Positions 1 to 8,535 of a DNA stretch of 64,000 nucleotides are shown here, one piece after another. The position numbers and the translations under genes were made by a program. A model generated the notes under the pieces. That model saw only the letters and a list, made by a program, of their open reading frames with translations, made no database searches and was not told the DNA's origin. This stretch comes from Streptomyces rapamycinicus NRRL 5491 (GTDB taxonomy: Bacteria > Actinomycetota > Actinomycetes > Streptomycetales > Streptomycetaceae): positions 4,278,001 to 4,342,000 of the forward strand of contig NZ_CP085193.1 of NCBI RefSeq assembly GCF_024298965.1. Direction: 5' to 3'. The number at the start of each line of letters is the position of its first letter. The first letter of the stretch is position 1.

Positions 1-17
1 GCCGATTCCCACCGGCG

Positions 18-50
18 GGGCGCCGCGGACGGGCGCCGCGGACGGGCGCC
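18..50. repeat. 13-bp tandem repeat downstream of lysA
   Basis: A 13-bp unit (GGGCGCCGCGGAC) occurs at 18-30 and 31-43, and a third partial unit ends near 50. It lies beyond the lysA stop codon, at the edge of the window. It can fold into GC-rich stems and may help terminate lysA transcription, but no U-tract is visible. Confidence 0.5.
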
Positions 51-78
51 AGGGGCGGGCCCCGCCAACGGATCCTCG

Positions 79-1479
79 CTAGCCGACATCGAGCCGCAGC
101 AGATCTTCCTCCGTCTCCCGCCGGACGATCTCGCGCGCCTGCCCGTCCCGTACGGCGACGACGGGCGGCCGGAGCGCGTGGTTGTAGTTGCTCGCCATCG
201 AGCGGCAGTACGCGCCGGTGGCGGGAACGGCGATCAGATCGCCGGGCGCCAGATCGGCGGGCAGGAAGGCGTCACGTACGACGATGTCGCCGGACTCACA
301 GTGCTTGCCGACGACGCGGGAGAGCATCGGCTCGGCGGTGGAGGCGCGGGAGACCAGCGCCACCGAGTACTCGGCGTCGTAGAGCGCGGTACGGATGTTG
401 TCGGACATCCCGCCGTCGACACTGACGTACGTCCGCAGCCCCGGCAGCTCCTTGACCGTGCCCACCTCGTACAGCGTGAACGCGGTCGGCCCGACGATCG
501 CCCGCCCCGGCTCGACCGACAGCCGCGGCACCGCGAGCCCGGCCGTGTCGCACTCCCGGTGCACGATGTCGCGCAGCGCCTTGGCGATCTCCTGCGGCTC
601 GCGCGGGTCGTCCTCCGAGGTGTACGCGATGCCGAGACCGCCGCCCAGGTCGATCTCGGGCAGCTCGACACCGTGCTCGTCCCGGATCTCCTTCAGCAGC
701 CCCACGACCCGGTGCGCCGCGACCTCGAACCCGGACGTGTCGAAGATCTGCGACCCGATGTGCGAGTGAATGCCGATGAGCTCGAGCCCATCGAGCTTGA
801 GCGCCCGCCGCACGGCCTCGGCGGCCTGCCCGCCCGCGAGCGGAATGCCGAACTTCTGGTCCTCGTGGGCGGTCGCGATGAACTCGTGGGTATGCGCCTC
901 CACACCCACGGTGATCCGGATCTGCACCCGCTGCCGCCTGCCGAGCCGCTGGGCGATGTGCGCGACCCGCACGATCTCCTGGAACGAGTCGAGCACGATC
1001 CGCCCGACACCCTCCTCGACCGCCCGCTCGATCTCGGCGGTGGACTTGTTGTTCCCGTGCAACGCGATCCGCTCGGCGGGCATCCCGGCGGCGAGCGCGG
1101 TGGCCAGCTCCCCGGCGGAGCACACATCGAGGTTGAGCCCCTCCTCGTTCAGCCAGCGCACGACGGCGCGGGAGAGGAACGCCTTCCCGGCGTAGAACAC
1201 GTCGGCGTCCTCCCCTTGCTCCTGGAACGCCTCGTGCCAGGCCCGGCAGCGGGCCCGGAAGTCGGCCTCGTCGAGGAAGTACGCGGGCGTCCCGAACTCC
1301 TCCGCGAGCGTCTTGACGTCGATCCCGCCGACGGTCACGACGCCATCGGCGTTCCGGCTGACCGTACGGGACCACACGCGCGGATCGAGCTGATTGAGAT
1401 CGGCGGGCGGCGCGGCGTAGTGCCCCTCGGGGAGGACATCGGCGTGGCGGGGCCCGGCGGGATGGGCGGAACGGCTCAT
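79..1479 (-). CDS. lysA: Diaminopimelate decarboxylase
   Basis: A PLP enzyme that decarboxylates meso-diaminopimelate to L-lysine, the last step of lysine biosynthesis, in the cytoplasm. The 466-residue length is normal for actinobacterial LysA. The fold-III decarboxylase pattern is visible: the PLP lysine in YAGKAF (Lys99), the HIGSQ motif, the glycine-rich DLGGGLG loop that binds phosphate, the EPGR motif, and a CESGD segment supplying the active-site cysteine of the other subunit. It lies about 50 bp behind nrtL on the same strand, so the two are probably cotranscribed. A small direct repeat (AAGGTCTTACA) fills the gap. Identification is firm. Confidence 0.97.
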   Translation of the reverse strand: MSRSAHPAGPRHADVLPEGHYAAPPADLNQLDPRVWSRTVSRNADGVVTVGGIDVKTLAEEFGTPAYFLDEADFRARCRAWHEAFQEQGEDADVFYAGKAFLSRAVVRWLNEEGLNLDVCSAGELATALAAGMPAERIALHGNNKSTAEIERAVEEGVGRIVLDSFQEIVRVAHIAQRLGRRQRVQIRITVGVEAHTHEFIATAHEDQKFGIPLAGGQAAEAVRRALKLDGLELIGIHSHIGSQIFDTSGFEVAAHRVVGLLKEIRDEHGVELPEIDLGGGLGIAYTSEDDPREPQEIAKALRDIVHRECDTAGLAVPRLSVEPGRAIVGPTAFTLYEVGTVKELPGLRTYVSVDGGMSDNIRTALYDAEYSVALVSRASTAEPMLSRVVGKHCESGDIVVRDAFLPADLAPGDLIAVPATGAYCRSMASNYNHALRPPVVAVRDGQAREIVRRETEEDLLRLDVG

Positions 1480-1529
1480 GCTGTCTCTGCTGTCTCTCTC
1501 AAGGACTTACCAAGGTCTTACACAAGGTC

Positions 1530-2528
1530 TTACAGATGTTCGGGTGCGCTGATGCCGAGCAGACGCAGGCCGCCGGCGAGCACCACCCCGGTGGCATCGG
1601 CAAGGGCCAGCCGGGAACGGTGGGCGGCCGAGGGTTTGAGCTGGTGGGAGGGCAGGACCGGGCAGTCGTCAGAAAACCGGTCATGGAACCGGAAGAAGGC
1701 ATCGGCGACAGCGACAAGATGCCGCGCGAGCTGGTCGGGCGCACGGTGCCGGGCGGCGGCCTCGATGGTGCGGGGATGATCGGCGAGGAGGGCGAGAAGG
1801 CCGATCTCGGCGGGGTGGTCGTAAACCCCGGCCCCGGACTCGGGCGCGATGCCGAGCTGGCTGGCGTTCCGCATCAGGGCGCGGGTGCGGGCGTGAGCGT
1901 ACTGAACCCGGAAGAGAGGGTTGCCCTCGCGCTGCGAGAGAAGCCGAGAGGGGGCGAGATCAGGCAGATCGTGCCCGGCGGACCGAAGCAACGCCCAACG
2001 GGCGGCGTCGGACCCGAGGGAGCGGAGCAGCTCAGCCCCGGAGGCCGGTACGGGCCGAACAACAGGCCCATGACCAGGCACAACGACTCCCCCAACGGCA
2101 TGGACGAGCCCCCGCACAACATGAGCGACCAGCGCGGCCCGCACCTCACCACTGGCCCCAAGCGGAACCGAAACCCCGACAAGCGCCTCCCCGTGCCCGT
2201 AACGAGACCGCTGGGAGAGGACGTCCCGCACAAGCTGAGCATGGGAGCTGGCATCAAGGGTGATATTGAGAAACCCAGGAGCAGCGACATCAACACGGGC
2301 GATCCCGGGCGTACGGACCAGCCGCCGCCGCAAAACCTCGGCGATACCCAGCGCATCCCCACCACCTCTGGCCAGCAGCAGAGCGACATTGGTGGCGTAA
2401 TCCCCACACCCGGGCCGAGGCGGCGTCCGCACCTTCACCCGCTCCGGCACGGCAACGCACAGCTCGTCGTCCTCAACGGCACGACGCACGGTGTGCAGCA
2501 CAGTGCGGGAGAGCTGGGCGGGAGTCAC
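1530..2528 (-). CDS. nrtL: ArgS-related anticodon-binding protein NrtL
   Basis: A relative of arginyl-tRNA synthetase that has lost its catalytic centre. The N-terminal ~90 residues resemble the ArgS Add-1 domain (GDYATNVALLLA, PGFLNI), and the C-terminal ~150 resemble the DALR anticodon-binding domain (VQYAHARTRALMRN). The Rossmann core with HIGH and KMSKS is absent; only ~330 residues remain against ~580 for ArgS. The GTG start at 2528 fits where similarity begins; the open frame runs upstream to 2744 through non-conserved sequence. The protein is named in actinomycete annotations but I know of no demonstrated function. It sits between a response regulator and lysA, and tRNA-Arg(CCG) lies nearby. 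Confidence 0.85.
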   Translation of the reverse strand: MTPAQLSRTVLHTVRRAVEDDELCVAVPERVKVRTPPRPGCGDYATNVALLLARGGGDALGIAEVLRRRLVRTPGIARVDVAAPGFLNITLDASSHAQLVRDVLSQRSRYGHGEALVGVSVPLGASGEVRAALVAHVVRGLVHAVGGVVVPGHGPVVRPVPASGAELLRSLGSDAARWALLRSAGHDLPDLAPSRLLSQREGNPLFRVQYAHARTRALMRNASQLGIAPESGAGVYDHPAEIGLLALLADHPRTIEAAARHRAPDQLARHLVAVADAFFRFHDRFSDDCPVLPSHQLKPSAAHRSRLALADATGVVLAGGLRLLGISAPEHL

Positions 2529-2743
2529 GGGACCAGCGTATGGGAGGAGGGGGGTACGAAAGCGAACCGGTTTCGCCCTTCGGACGAGCACACGACAAGG
2601 TTCGCCCGAGCCCCCGGCCCAAAGAGACCGGGGCCCGCAGAAACCCACAAAGAAGCCCGAGCCCCAGACCGAATCGAACCGAAGCCCAAGCCCCCTCCCC
2701 CGGGCCGAACCGGAAGGAAGAGGCCCGGGCCTGGGGCCCACCA

Positions 2744-3175
2744 CTACCCGGTGGGCCCCACAACCGGCTCGGCATCACCGGGCGCGGCCGCACCGGCCGC
2801 CCCCTGCCGCATCAGCCGCCGCACGAGCTCGACAAGATCGACGGGCTCGAACGGTTTCGCGAGGAAGGCATCGACGCCCAGCGCCTTCCCACTGTCCATC
2901 TCATACTGCGTACACGCACTGATGATCGCGACGGGCACATGACACGTTCGAGCATCAGCGCGCAGCCTCGATGCCGTATGCAGCCCATCGAGTCTGGGCA
3001 TCACGACATCGAGAGTGATCACATCGGGCCGCACCTGGTGAACGATCTCCAGGCACTCGGCACCATCGGCCGCGGTCACGACCTCGAAGCCCTCCAGCTC
3101 GAGGTTGACCCTGATCAGCTGCCGGATGACCTTGTTGTCGTCGACGACAAGGACCCGGCCGGACAAGCCAGGCAC
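2744..3175 (-). CDS. Orphan single-domain response regulator
   Basis: A ~143-residue receiver domain with no output domain. From the chosen start it reads VPGLSGRVLVVDDNKV, with the acidic pair DD, the phosphoacceptor Asp in ITLDVVMPRLDG, the conserved Ser in AIISA and the Lys in FLAKPF, so all catalytic residues are present. No kinase gene is adjacent, so the protein probably acts as a phosphorelay intermediate or through protein contacts. A longer frame begins at 3310, but its first 45 residues are low-complexity and unlike the family; the GTG at 3175 puts the domain at the N-terminus, although its ribosome site is weak. It is upstream of nrtL-lysA on the same strand, separated by ~215 bp. 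Confidence 0.8.
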   Translation of the reverse strand: MPGLSGRVLVVDDNKVIRQLIRVNLELEGFEVVTAADGAECLEIVHQVRPDVITLDVVMPRLDGLHTASRLRADARTCHVPVAIISACTQYEMDSGKALGVDAFLAKPFEPVDLVELVRRLMRQGAAGAAAPGDAEPVVGPTG

Positions 3176-3404
3176 ATCCTGAAGAGTAGGCGCGCAGCCG
3201 CGGCTGCGTCCGGGTTTTCCCCACTTCCGCCCCGTGCGAGGGACCTTTCCCCAAGACCCCTGCGCCCCACCCTCCACATGCGGTATACGCCCCTCCGCTC
3301 CCACATCCACCCCCGCCCGCCGGCTCCCGATAAACGTTCATGACCACCCTGATCGAGCTGATAGTGTTCTACCTGTCGCCGCGAGACAGCAGCGACAGGC
3401 GCAA

Positions 3405-3476
3405 GCCCCCGTAGCTCAGGGGATAGAGCAACGGCCTCCGGAGCCGTGTGCGCAGGTTCGAATCCTGCCGGGGGCA
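3405..3476 (+). tRNA. tRNA-Arg (anticodon CCG)
   Basis: A 72-nt cloverleaf. The acceptor arm 3405-3411 (GCCCCCG) pairs with 3469-3475 (CGGGGGC), with discriminator A at 3476. The anticodon loop CTCCGGA has anticodon CCG at 3438-3440, reading CGG. The T-arm is GCAGG-TTCGAAT-CCTGC. CCA is not encoded. It is on the plus strand, opposite its neighbours, and its 3' end marks the left border of the accessory island. Confidence 0.97.
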
Positions 3477-3480
3477 CTTC
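3467..3480 (+). repeat. Candidate left attachment repeat in the tRNA 3' end
   Basis: GCCGGGGGCACTTC covers the last ten bases of tRNA-Arg and four bases beyond. The same 14 bp occur at 12119-12132, at the far end of the accessory island. A duplicated tRNA 3' end is the usual footprint of site-specific integration. The match is short and no integrase gene is left between the copies, so the assignment is tentative. Confidence 0.4.
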
Positions 3481-3494
3481 ACCTGAAGTGCCAG

Positions 3495-3534
3495 AAGACT
3501 CCGCCACCAGCCAGGACGCTGGATGCGGGGTCTT
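3495..3534 (+). terminator. Putative tRNA terminator hairpin
   Basis: The segment 3495-3504 (AAGACTCCGC) pairs with 3525-3534 (GCGGGGTCTT) with one G-U pair. It encloses a second stem, CCAGC (3507-3511) with GCTGG (3518-3522). It begins ~20 nt after tRNA-Arg and points the same way. Confidence 0.5.
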
Positions 3535-3623
3535 GTCGTATGCGCGGCCGGATGCCGCCGAATGCAGCCCCATGACAGTGATCACGTAATGACCACGTAA
3601 TGATCTTGATGGGCTTTCCGCAG

Positions 3624-4182
3624 GCGTTCTCCGGCGGGGCGAGGTAGATGCCCACCACATCGCGGACCTTGGTCACGAACTGCGGGTCGGTCGACAGCTT
3701 CCAGGTCTCCACGATGTGCGGCTTGAGGCCGAACGCCCGCCAGATCCGTGAGACGGCCGACTGCGACATGCCCTCGCCTGGGCCATGGAACGCGTCGACC
3801 AGTGCGAATCGCCCGTCGGTGGGGCCTGGTCCAGCGTTCTGGCGACCAGGGCCTCGACCTGCTCGTCCGTGATCTTCCGCGGAGCCCCCGAACGCGGCCG
3901 GTCCACCAGACCCTCCAGCCGATCCGCCAAGAATCGGGCCCGCCACTTGCGCACCGTCTCCCGCGAGACACCCAGATCGAGCGCGACCTGCGCGTTCGCC
4001 CGACCCTCCGCACACGCCAGCACGATCCTCGACCGCAACACCAACGCCTGAGGCGCCGTCCGCTTACGCAACCAGCCCCGCGGCACCTGGCATTCGTGAT
4101 CGGACAGCTCCAGCGACAACGGCTTCGGACCAGGCACCACCCCATCCTATGACCGCCCTTGAACTTTGGACTCAGGACACTA
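3624..4182 (-). mobile_element. IS630-type transposase relic, copy A
   Basis: A decayed 5' half of an IS630-family transposase. Minus-strand translation starts near 4140 with a winged-helix region (RETVRKWRARFLADRLEGL, then a PRKITDEQVEALVART stretch). A one-base deletion then shifts the frame near 3780, and it continues as MSQSAVSRIWRAFGL to LAPPENA. It stops where the catalytic DDE domain should begin, so it cannot transpose. The outer end reads GACTCAGGACAC and abuts CTAG, the target preferred by IS630, and that CTAG provides the TAG stop of the neighbouring kinase gene. A homologous relic (6021-6580) has the same inner break point, GCGTTCTCCGG. Confidence 0.85.
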
Positions 4183-5961
4183 GCGCGTGGGGGTGCCGAG
4201 GACCTTGCTGAGCGTGATGGCCACGTCGAAGTCCCGATCCCATGTGAGTGCGACGAGGTCGTCGAACTCCGCCTCAGGGCGGAGCAGATTGAGGACGTCG
4301 GCTTCGAATACTGAGCCCGGTTCTGCGAGGTCGAGCGCCTCGTCGTGGAAGCGGCGGTACGTGTTTCGTGACCGGAACATGACCGAGTACTCACCGTCTA
4401 CGAGCTCTCCCACGGAGACATCCCACTTCGCTTCAAGCGCCTGCAGTGTGCCGGCGACGCGGTCGGCGTTGAGCGGCCCGGTCAACAGATCCACTCCCAG
4501 CGCTTCTCGGGCCGAATCCAACGGAAGCGTCTTGTCCCAGAGCACCGAGAGGTGGCTCTCGAAACCGATGTCCTCGCGAACTGTTTTGTCGAACTCCAGG
4601 TAGTCGGTGTCCAGATACGTACGCATCCAGCGGGTGATCCAGAGGATCGGGGCACTGATCAGATTCGCCCGCAACGATCCATGGCCTTCACCGTAGACAG
4701 ATTCGCGGATGCTCGTCAGCAGCTCTTCGCAGTGGTAGTCCTTGCAGAACCGGAACAAGTGAGCCGACCGCCGTGGCAGACCGTCCCAGCGCGAAGACCG
4801 AGGGAGGGGGAAATCAGCCAGAATCGTCTCCAGCTCGCGTTGGAGTCCCGGCTTGGCGGCCGACAACACGAGAGCGTCGTCGTTCTCGTCCCACCGCCCG
4901 GCGCTCTCATAGTCGAACTTCGCCTTGCACGAGGCATATACAACGGCTTGAGCACACGTATTGAACAGCTCCGTGCTCACCCGGTACGCAACCTCGCAGT
5001 GATAGTTGAGGTTGAATCGGTCGAGCTCTCCGCCGGCGACCCGCTCGAAGACATGCTTCGCCGACAGCACGTCTCTCGCGGCACGGCCGACAATCCGCTC
5101 GACCTCGCCGGACGAGCTGTCGGCGGACGCTTCGTTGGGGCGCAGATCATCGGAGATCTCCTCGATTGTCGAGTCGAGCCGCAGAAGAATTACCCGAAGC
5201 ATGCCGCGTACGGCGTCGATGCGGAGCCGCTGCGCCTCGTCTTGGAGCAGCATCTGTTCAATGATCAGGTCGAGGTCGGCCAGGAAGGGATAGCGGTCGC
5301 GCACAAGCGCGTGCCGTCGCCCTCGGGCGTTCTGCTTCGTGAACATCTCGGTTATGACGAGGCCGAGCGCAAAGATGTCCGCCGGCTTGCCGATACCGAG
5401 GGCATTGTTCCTCACCATCTGCTCGGGAGCGAGGTAGTTCCGGTTTACTAAGAGGTCCCCGCGATTCGTGAGCGAGGAGTCCTTGAAATGTGCGATGCCG
5501 AAGTCGGCCAGGACGAGCCGGCGCGCATCAGGGTCGACGAGGACATTCTCAGGTTTGATGTCGCGATGCACTATGCCGTCGCCGTGCACGTACGCGAGCG
5601 CATCGCAGAGCTGGCGCGCATAGTCGAGAAGCAAGTCAGCATCGGTTTCGTCGTTGATCACGTTTCGCAGCGTCATCGGGTAGAAGTCCATGACGTAGTA
5701 GAAGAAGTTCGCGTCCTCTGAGCGCGCGTGGATACTTACGACGTTCGGGTGGCTCGATGTCTGTCCGTACTCGATCTCCTGCTTGAAACGCTTGTTGCGA
5801 GCGGAGTCCGCGTCGCGGTCCTTCTTAATCCGTTTGACTGCGAACACCTGACCGTCGGGCTTACGGCGGGTCTTCCACACCACGGCTGATCCGCCCTCTC
5901 CCGGAGCTGAATCGCGCTCGTAAGTGACTCCGTCGATGATGAACGGTTCGTGCTTCGGCAT
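4180..5961 (-). CDS. Soluble eukaryotic-type Ser/Thr protein kinase with novel C-terminal region
   Basis: A 593-residue protein. Residues ~10-270 form a Hanks-type kinase: glycine loop GEGGSAVVW (21-29), ATP lysine in AVKRI (Lys43), catalytic loop HRDIKPEN (132-139), metal-binding DFG (153-155), and APEQ in the activation segment, so it should be active. No transmembrane helix or PASTA repeat follows. The C-terminal ~320 residues are cytoplasmic, rich in aromatic and acidic residues, and not a family I recognise. GC is lower than in the backbone. The gene lies between two IS630 relics: its stop codon is in the CTAG junction of copy A, and copy B lies 60 bp upstream of its start, replacing any native promoter further out. 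The setting suggests a defence or stress kinase; that is inference. Confidence 0.85.
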   Translation of the reverse strand: MPKHEPFIIDGVTYERDSAPGEGGSAVVWKTRRKPDGQVFAVKRIKKDRDADSARNKRFKQEIEYGQTSSHPNVVSIHARSEDANFFYYVMDFYPMTLRNVINDETDADLLLDYARQLCDALAYVHGDGIVHRDIKPENVLVDPDARRLVLADFGIAHFKDSSLTNRGDLLVNRNYLAPEQMVRNNALGIGKPADIFALGLVITEMFTKQNARGRRHALVRDRYPFLADLDLIIEQMLLQDEAQRLRIDAVRGMLRVILLRLDSTIEEISDDLRPNEASADSSSGEVERIVGRAARDVLSAKHVFERVAGGELDRFNLNYHCEVAYRVSTELFNTCAQAVVYASCKAKFDYESAGRWDENDDALVLSAAKPGLQRELETILADFPLPRSSRWDGLPRRSAHLFRFCKDYHCEELLTSIRESVYGEGHGSLRANLISAPILWITRWMRTYLDTDYLEFDKTVREDIGFESHLSVLWDKTLPLDSAREALGVDLLTGPLNADRVAGTLQALEAKWDVSVGELVDGEYSVMFRSRNTYRRFHDEALDLAEPGSVFEADVLNLLRPEAEFDDLVALTWDRDFDVAITLSKVLGTPTR

Positions 5962-6020
5962 GAACCCACCCTACTGACCTCCTCGGGGCGGCGACGTCGG
6001 CCAATTGCCGCCAGGACAGA

Positions 6021-6580
6021 GCGTTCTCCGGCGGGGCGAGGTAGATGCCCGCCAGGTCGCGGACCTTGGTCACGAACTGCGGGTCGGTCGACAGCTTCCA
6101 GGTCTCCACGATGTGCGGCTTGAGGCCGAACGCCCGCCAGATCCGCGAGACGGCCGACTGCGACATGCCCTCCGCCTCGGCCATCGAACGTATCGACCAG
6201 TGCGAATCACCCGTCGGTGGCGCCTGGCCGAGCATCCTGGCGACCAGGGCCTCGACCTGCTCGTCGGTGATCCTTCGCGGTGGCCCCGAACGCGGTCGGT
6301 CCGCCAGGCTCTCCAGCCGGTTCGCGGCGAACCGGGACCGCCACTTGCGTACCGTCTCTCGCGAGACGCCCAGATCGTCCGCGACCCGCGCGTTCGGCAG
6401 GCCCTACGCGCACGCCAGCACGATCCTCGACCGCAACACCAACGCCTGAGACGCCGTCCGCTTACGCAACCAGCCCCGCAGCACCCGGCCTTCGTGATCG
6501 GACAACTCCAGCGACAACGGCTTCGGACCAGGCACCACCCCACCCTATAACCGCAAGCAAACTAACGACTCAGGACACTA
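6021..6580 (-). mobile_element. IS630-type transposase relic, copy B
   Basis: A second relic, same orientation as copy A and highly similar over ~555 bp. It reads LGVSRETVRKW, then GDSHWSIRSMAEAEGMSQ in one frame where copy A is shifted. A separate lesion has killed it: an in-frame TAG in the segment IVLACA-stop-GLPNA near 6404. It breaks at the same PPENA position as copy A. The outer end GACTCAGGACAC meets CTAG at 6578-6581, which supplies the stop codon of the upstream nuclease gene. The inner end lies 60 bp from the kinase start codon. Confidence 0.85.
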
Positions 6581-7735
6581 GCGCCGCCGGAATCGAGCTC
6601 GGGCCCGTGCAAGAACGTCATCATAGGTAACGATGTCAAGGTTCGGGACATCCGTTTCCGCATTCCTGAGGTCGGTCGCAGAATACTCACTGCGCTTCCC
6701 TATCAGGACCATCATCCTTGGCCTGAAGAATCGAAGTCCGTAGACCTTCTCGACAGCCACCCTCTTAGCAACGTCTTCGAAGTACGACTGATACTCCCTC
6801 AGCTGTGCACACGCCTCCATGATTGCAGACGTAAGACGCACACGGTTCTTACTCACTCTTAGCAGTTTCGCCTTAGGCAATTTAAGTTCAAGCAAATCGC
6901 AGAGCGCGGCAGAATTCCTCGGCTTGAGAGCAAAGTCAGGAATGAGTGGCCCATCATTCTCTCTCTGGAGCACAACGTGAGGATGCGCCTCTTCGTATGC
7001 ATCGCCAGTAAGAAACTCTGGATTTTTCTCGAAAAATTTCTGAAGATCCTGCTCAGAGGTATTAGGAGAGTTAATGAGCTCTTCAAGCTCCCGCACCAGA
7101 GACTTCCACCCCGCGGCCTCCATCGAGGCGACGTAGAGCAGGTTGTGTAACTGACCAGGCGAGTCAAAAAATTTGACGCTGCCATCCGGCTGGACTGAGA
7201 CGAACTTCAGCTTGCCGTCCAGAAGCTCGATACCGAGCACTTCCCTAGATTCCCCAGGGGCGTCCGGTTCAGGTCCAGTCTCGACCTTTACCTCATCAGC
7301 CTGAGGTCCCTTATCTGACTGCGATATCTCGAACTCAACCCTTTGGCCTTCTTTGAGTTCCGGGCGGCCGCCCATATCGACCGCACTGTAGTGCACAAAG
7401 ACATCGGCCCCATTGTCTACCGCAATGAACCCATATCCTTTTTCGACGTTGTACCACTTCACCGTGCCACGCGCCACGATCCTCACCCCCTGTGCGGCCG
7501 CGGCCAGGTTGTCGCATCGGTCGGCGAGAAGCCGCAACGCCTCATCCCAGTCGCCCCGACGCAGAGCGTCCCGGCTCGGGCTGCCCTGCTCCTCGAAGTG
7601 TTGACGGCGCTCCAGCTTCCAGGAACTCCCGTCACAGATCGCCTCTTCACGTTCCCGGAAGTCCTGCTTGTAAGCGGGCCGCGTGAGCCGTTCACCCTGC
7701 TCGGGGGTGAGGCCAGGAGCAAGGAGATCAAGCAT
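6578..7735 (-). CDS. DUF6879(N)-cold-shock-Shedu nuclease fusion
   Basis: A 385-residue three-part protein. Residues 1-85 match the N-terminal part of the DUF6879 protein at 19297-19923 (shared GERL, SWKLER, QHF, GDW patterns). Residues 89-150 are a complete cold-shock domain (GTVKWYN, RNP1 KGYGFI, RNP2 VFVHYS), expected to bind single-stranded nucleic acid. Residues ~215-385 resemble the Shedu (DUF4263) nuclease: [16 protein letters not shown], then PDFAL and LLELKLP with Asp267, Glu283 and Lys285 as a PD-(D/E)XK core, and a QLREYQSYF helix. The ATG at 7735 overlaps the stop of the upstream gene by 8 nt. GC is clearly low. The gene ends at the IS630 junction. A defence nuclease role is inferred. 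Confidence 0.85.
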   Translation of the reverse strand: MLDLLAPGLTPEQGERLTRPAYKQDFREREEAICDGSSWKLERRQHFEEQGSPSRDALRRGDWDEALRLLADRCDNLAAAAQGVRIVARGTVKWYNVEKGYGFIAVDNGADVFVHYSAVDMGGRPELKEGQRVEFEISQSDKGPQADEVKVETGPEPDAPGESREVLGIELLDGKLKFVSVQPDGSVKFFDSPGQLHNLLYVASMEAAGWKSLVRELEELINSPNTSEQDLQKFFEKNPEFLTGDAYEEAHPHVVLQRENDGPLIPDFALKPRNSAALCDLLELKLPKAKLLRVSKNRVRLTSAIMEACAQLREYQSYFEDVAKRVAVEKVYGLRFFRPRMMVLIGKRSEYSATDLRNAETDVPNLDIVTYDDVLARARARFRRR

Positions 7736-7997
7736 GGAGGATGTCCTTCTTCGCCACACTGAGGATGTTCCCTGGGACGACGACCAGCCGCTCGTCCGGA
7801 GCGAGGTTCACGCCATGAGGCAGATGGGTGCAGTAGACGGCGGTCAGATCCCTGCTGATCACAGCGACATCGCCATTGTCGAGCTGCCAGATGTCCGGGC
7901 ACTCGTCATTGCCATCGGAGTTCCCCAGTTCTTCGGCCGATCTCCCCAGCCGACGCTCGAATAACGCGGACGGGTCAGCCTCCCAGGCACGGGCCAT
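7728..7997 (-). CDS. 90-residue-class partner protein of DUF6879 genes (copy 1)
   Basis: An 89-residue acidic protein with no family I can name. It is clearly homologous to the product of 19032-19304: both carry DPSA-F-RRLG near the N-terminus, an unbroken [11 protein letters not shown] core, the following AVI-RDLT, and DERLVV-PG near the end. The start is supported by GGAGG six nt upstream. The last codons overlap the next gene in the arrangement ATGCTTGA (ATG of the nuclease fusion, TGA of this gene), so the two are probably translationally coupled. The repeated pairing suggests a partner, inhibitor or specificity factor for the DUF6879 module. A 15-bp palindrome lies upstream. Confidence 0.8.
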   Translation of the reverse strand: MARAWEADPSALFERRLGRSAEELGNSDGNDECPDIWQLDNGDVAVISRDLTAVYCTHLPHGVNLAPDERLVVVPGNILSVAKKDILHA

Positions 7998-8032
7998 GTC
8001 TGCCTCCGGTCGAGGTGGTCGAGCGCGCTATC

Positions 8033-8047
8033 GCTACACAGTGTAGC
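8033..8047. promoter_or_regulatory. 15-bp palindrome upstream of the 90-residue/nuclease pair
   Basis: GCTACACAGTGTAGC has 7-bp arms and a 1-nt centre. It lies ~36 bp upstream of the ATG at 7997 and is the right size for a dimeric repressor operator. No candidate regulator is adjacent and the second cassette has no such site. Confidence 0.4.
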
Positions 8048-8215
8048 CAGGGCTGTACCCGAAGGTGAGAGGTCGTTCACGGTCGCCGCTGTCGATGGTC
8101 ACCACCGGCGGCCGTGGGCTTGTCGACGGCAGATGACCACCCAGCACTTCAGCAGCCAGAGCGACAGCGCTAGCAGGGGAGGATTCGCCGCCATGCCGCC
8201 GCTCTCCTGGCCGAG

Positions 8216-8345
8216 ACCGGCACGCCATCGACGCCGTGCTCAACGCCACCGCACTCGCAGCCTCCGGGTCCCCCACTGTGCTCACCGCTGATTCCGAGAA
8301 CCTCACGGCACTGTGCGTCGCACACGTCACCATCATCAAGATCTC
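8216..8345 (+). pseudogene. PIN-domain toxin C-terminal remnant, copy 1
   Basis: In one plus-strand frame the DNA reads RHAIDAVLNATALA, then TVLTADSENLTAL and HVTIIKI. This is the usual end of actinobacterial VapC/PIN toxins: the RHAIDA helix with its acidic residue, the TADSE motif, and the final VTxIK strand. No upstream PIN half or antitoxin can be read in frame, so it is a dead tail. The tail and ~170 bp of following sequence are repeated near 11.7 kb. Confidence 0.6.
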
Positions 8346-8519
8346 ACGACGCGCCCCTCGAGCCCCGCCGCGCGCACCCCACGCGCAAGGCGAGTGCCAA
8401 CACGATGCCGGTCGCCGGCGCACCGCTGGTGTCCACACAGGGCACGGTGATCCCCACCCATGTAGTCCACAGGGACGGCGGACCCATCCGGTCGCGCTCG
8501 GAGGCCCGGCGAACCAAGT
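8284..8519 (+). repeat. Diverged long direct repeat, left copy
   Basis: About 235 bp, from the end of the PIN tail to GCTCGGAGGC and GAACCAAG, align with 11679-11908 in the same orientation. Similarity is interrupted by substitutions and small indels, so the duplication is old. The copies bracket the DUF2075 and EVE/DUF3883 genes. Confidence 0.6.
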
Positions 8520-8535
8520 AGCAAGGGGCGCAGGG

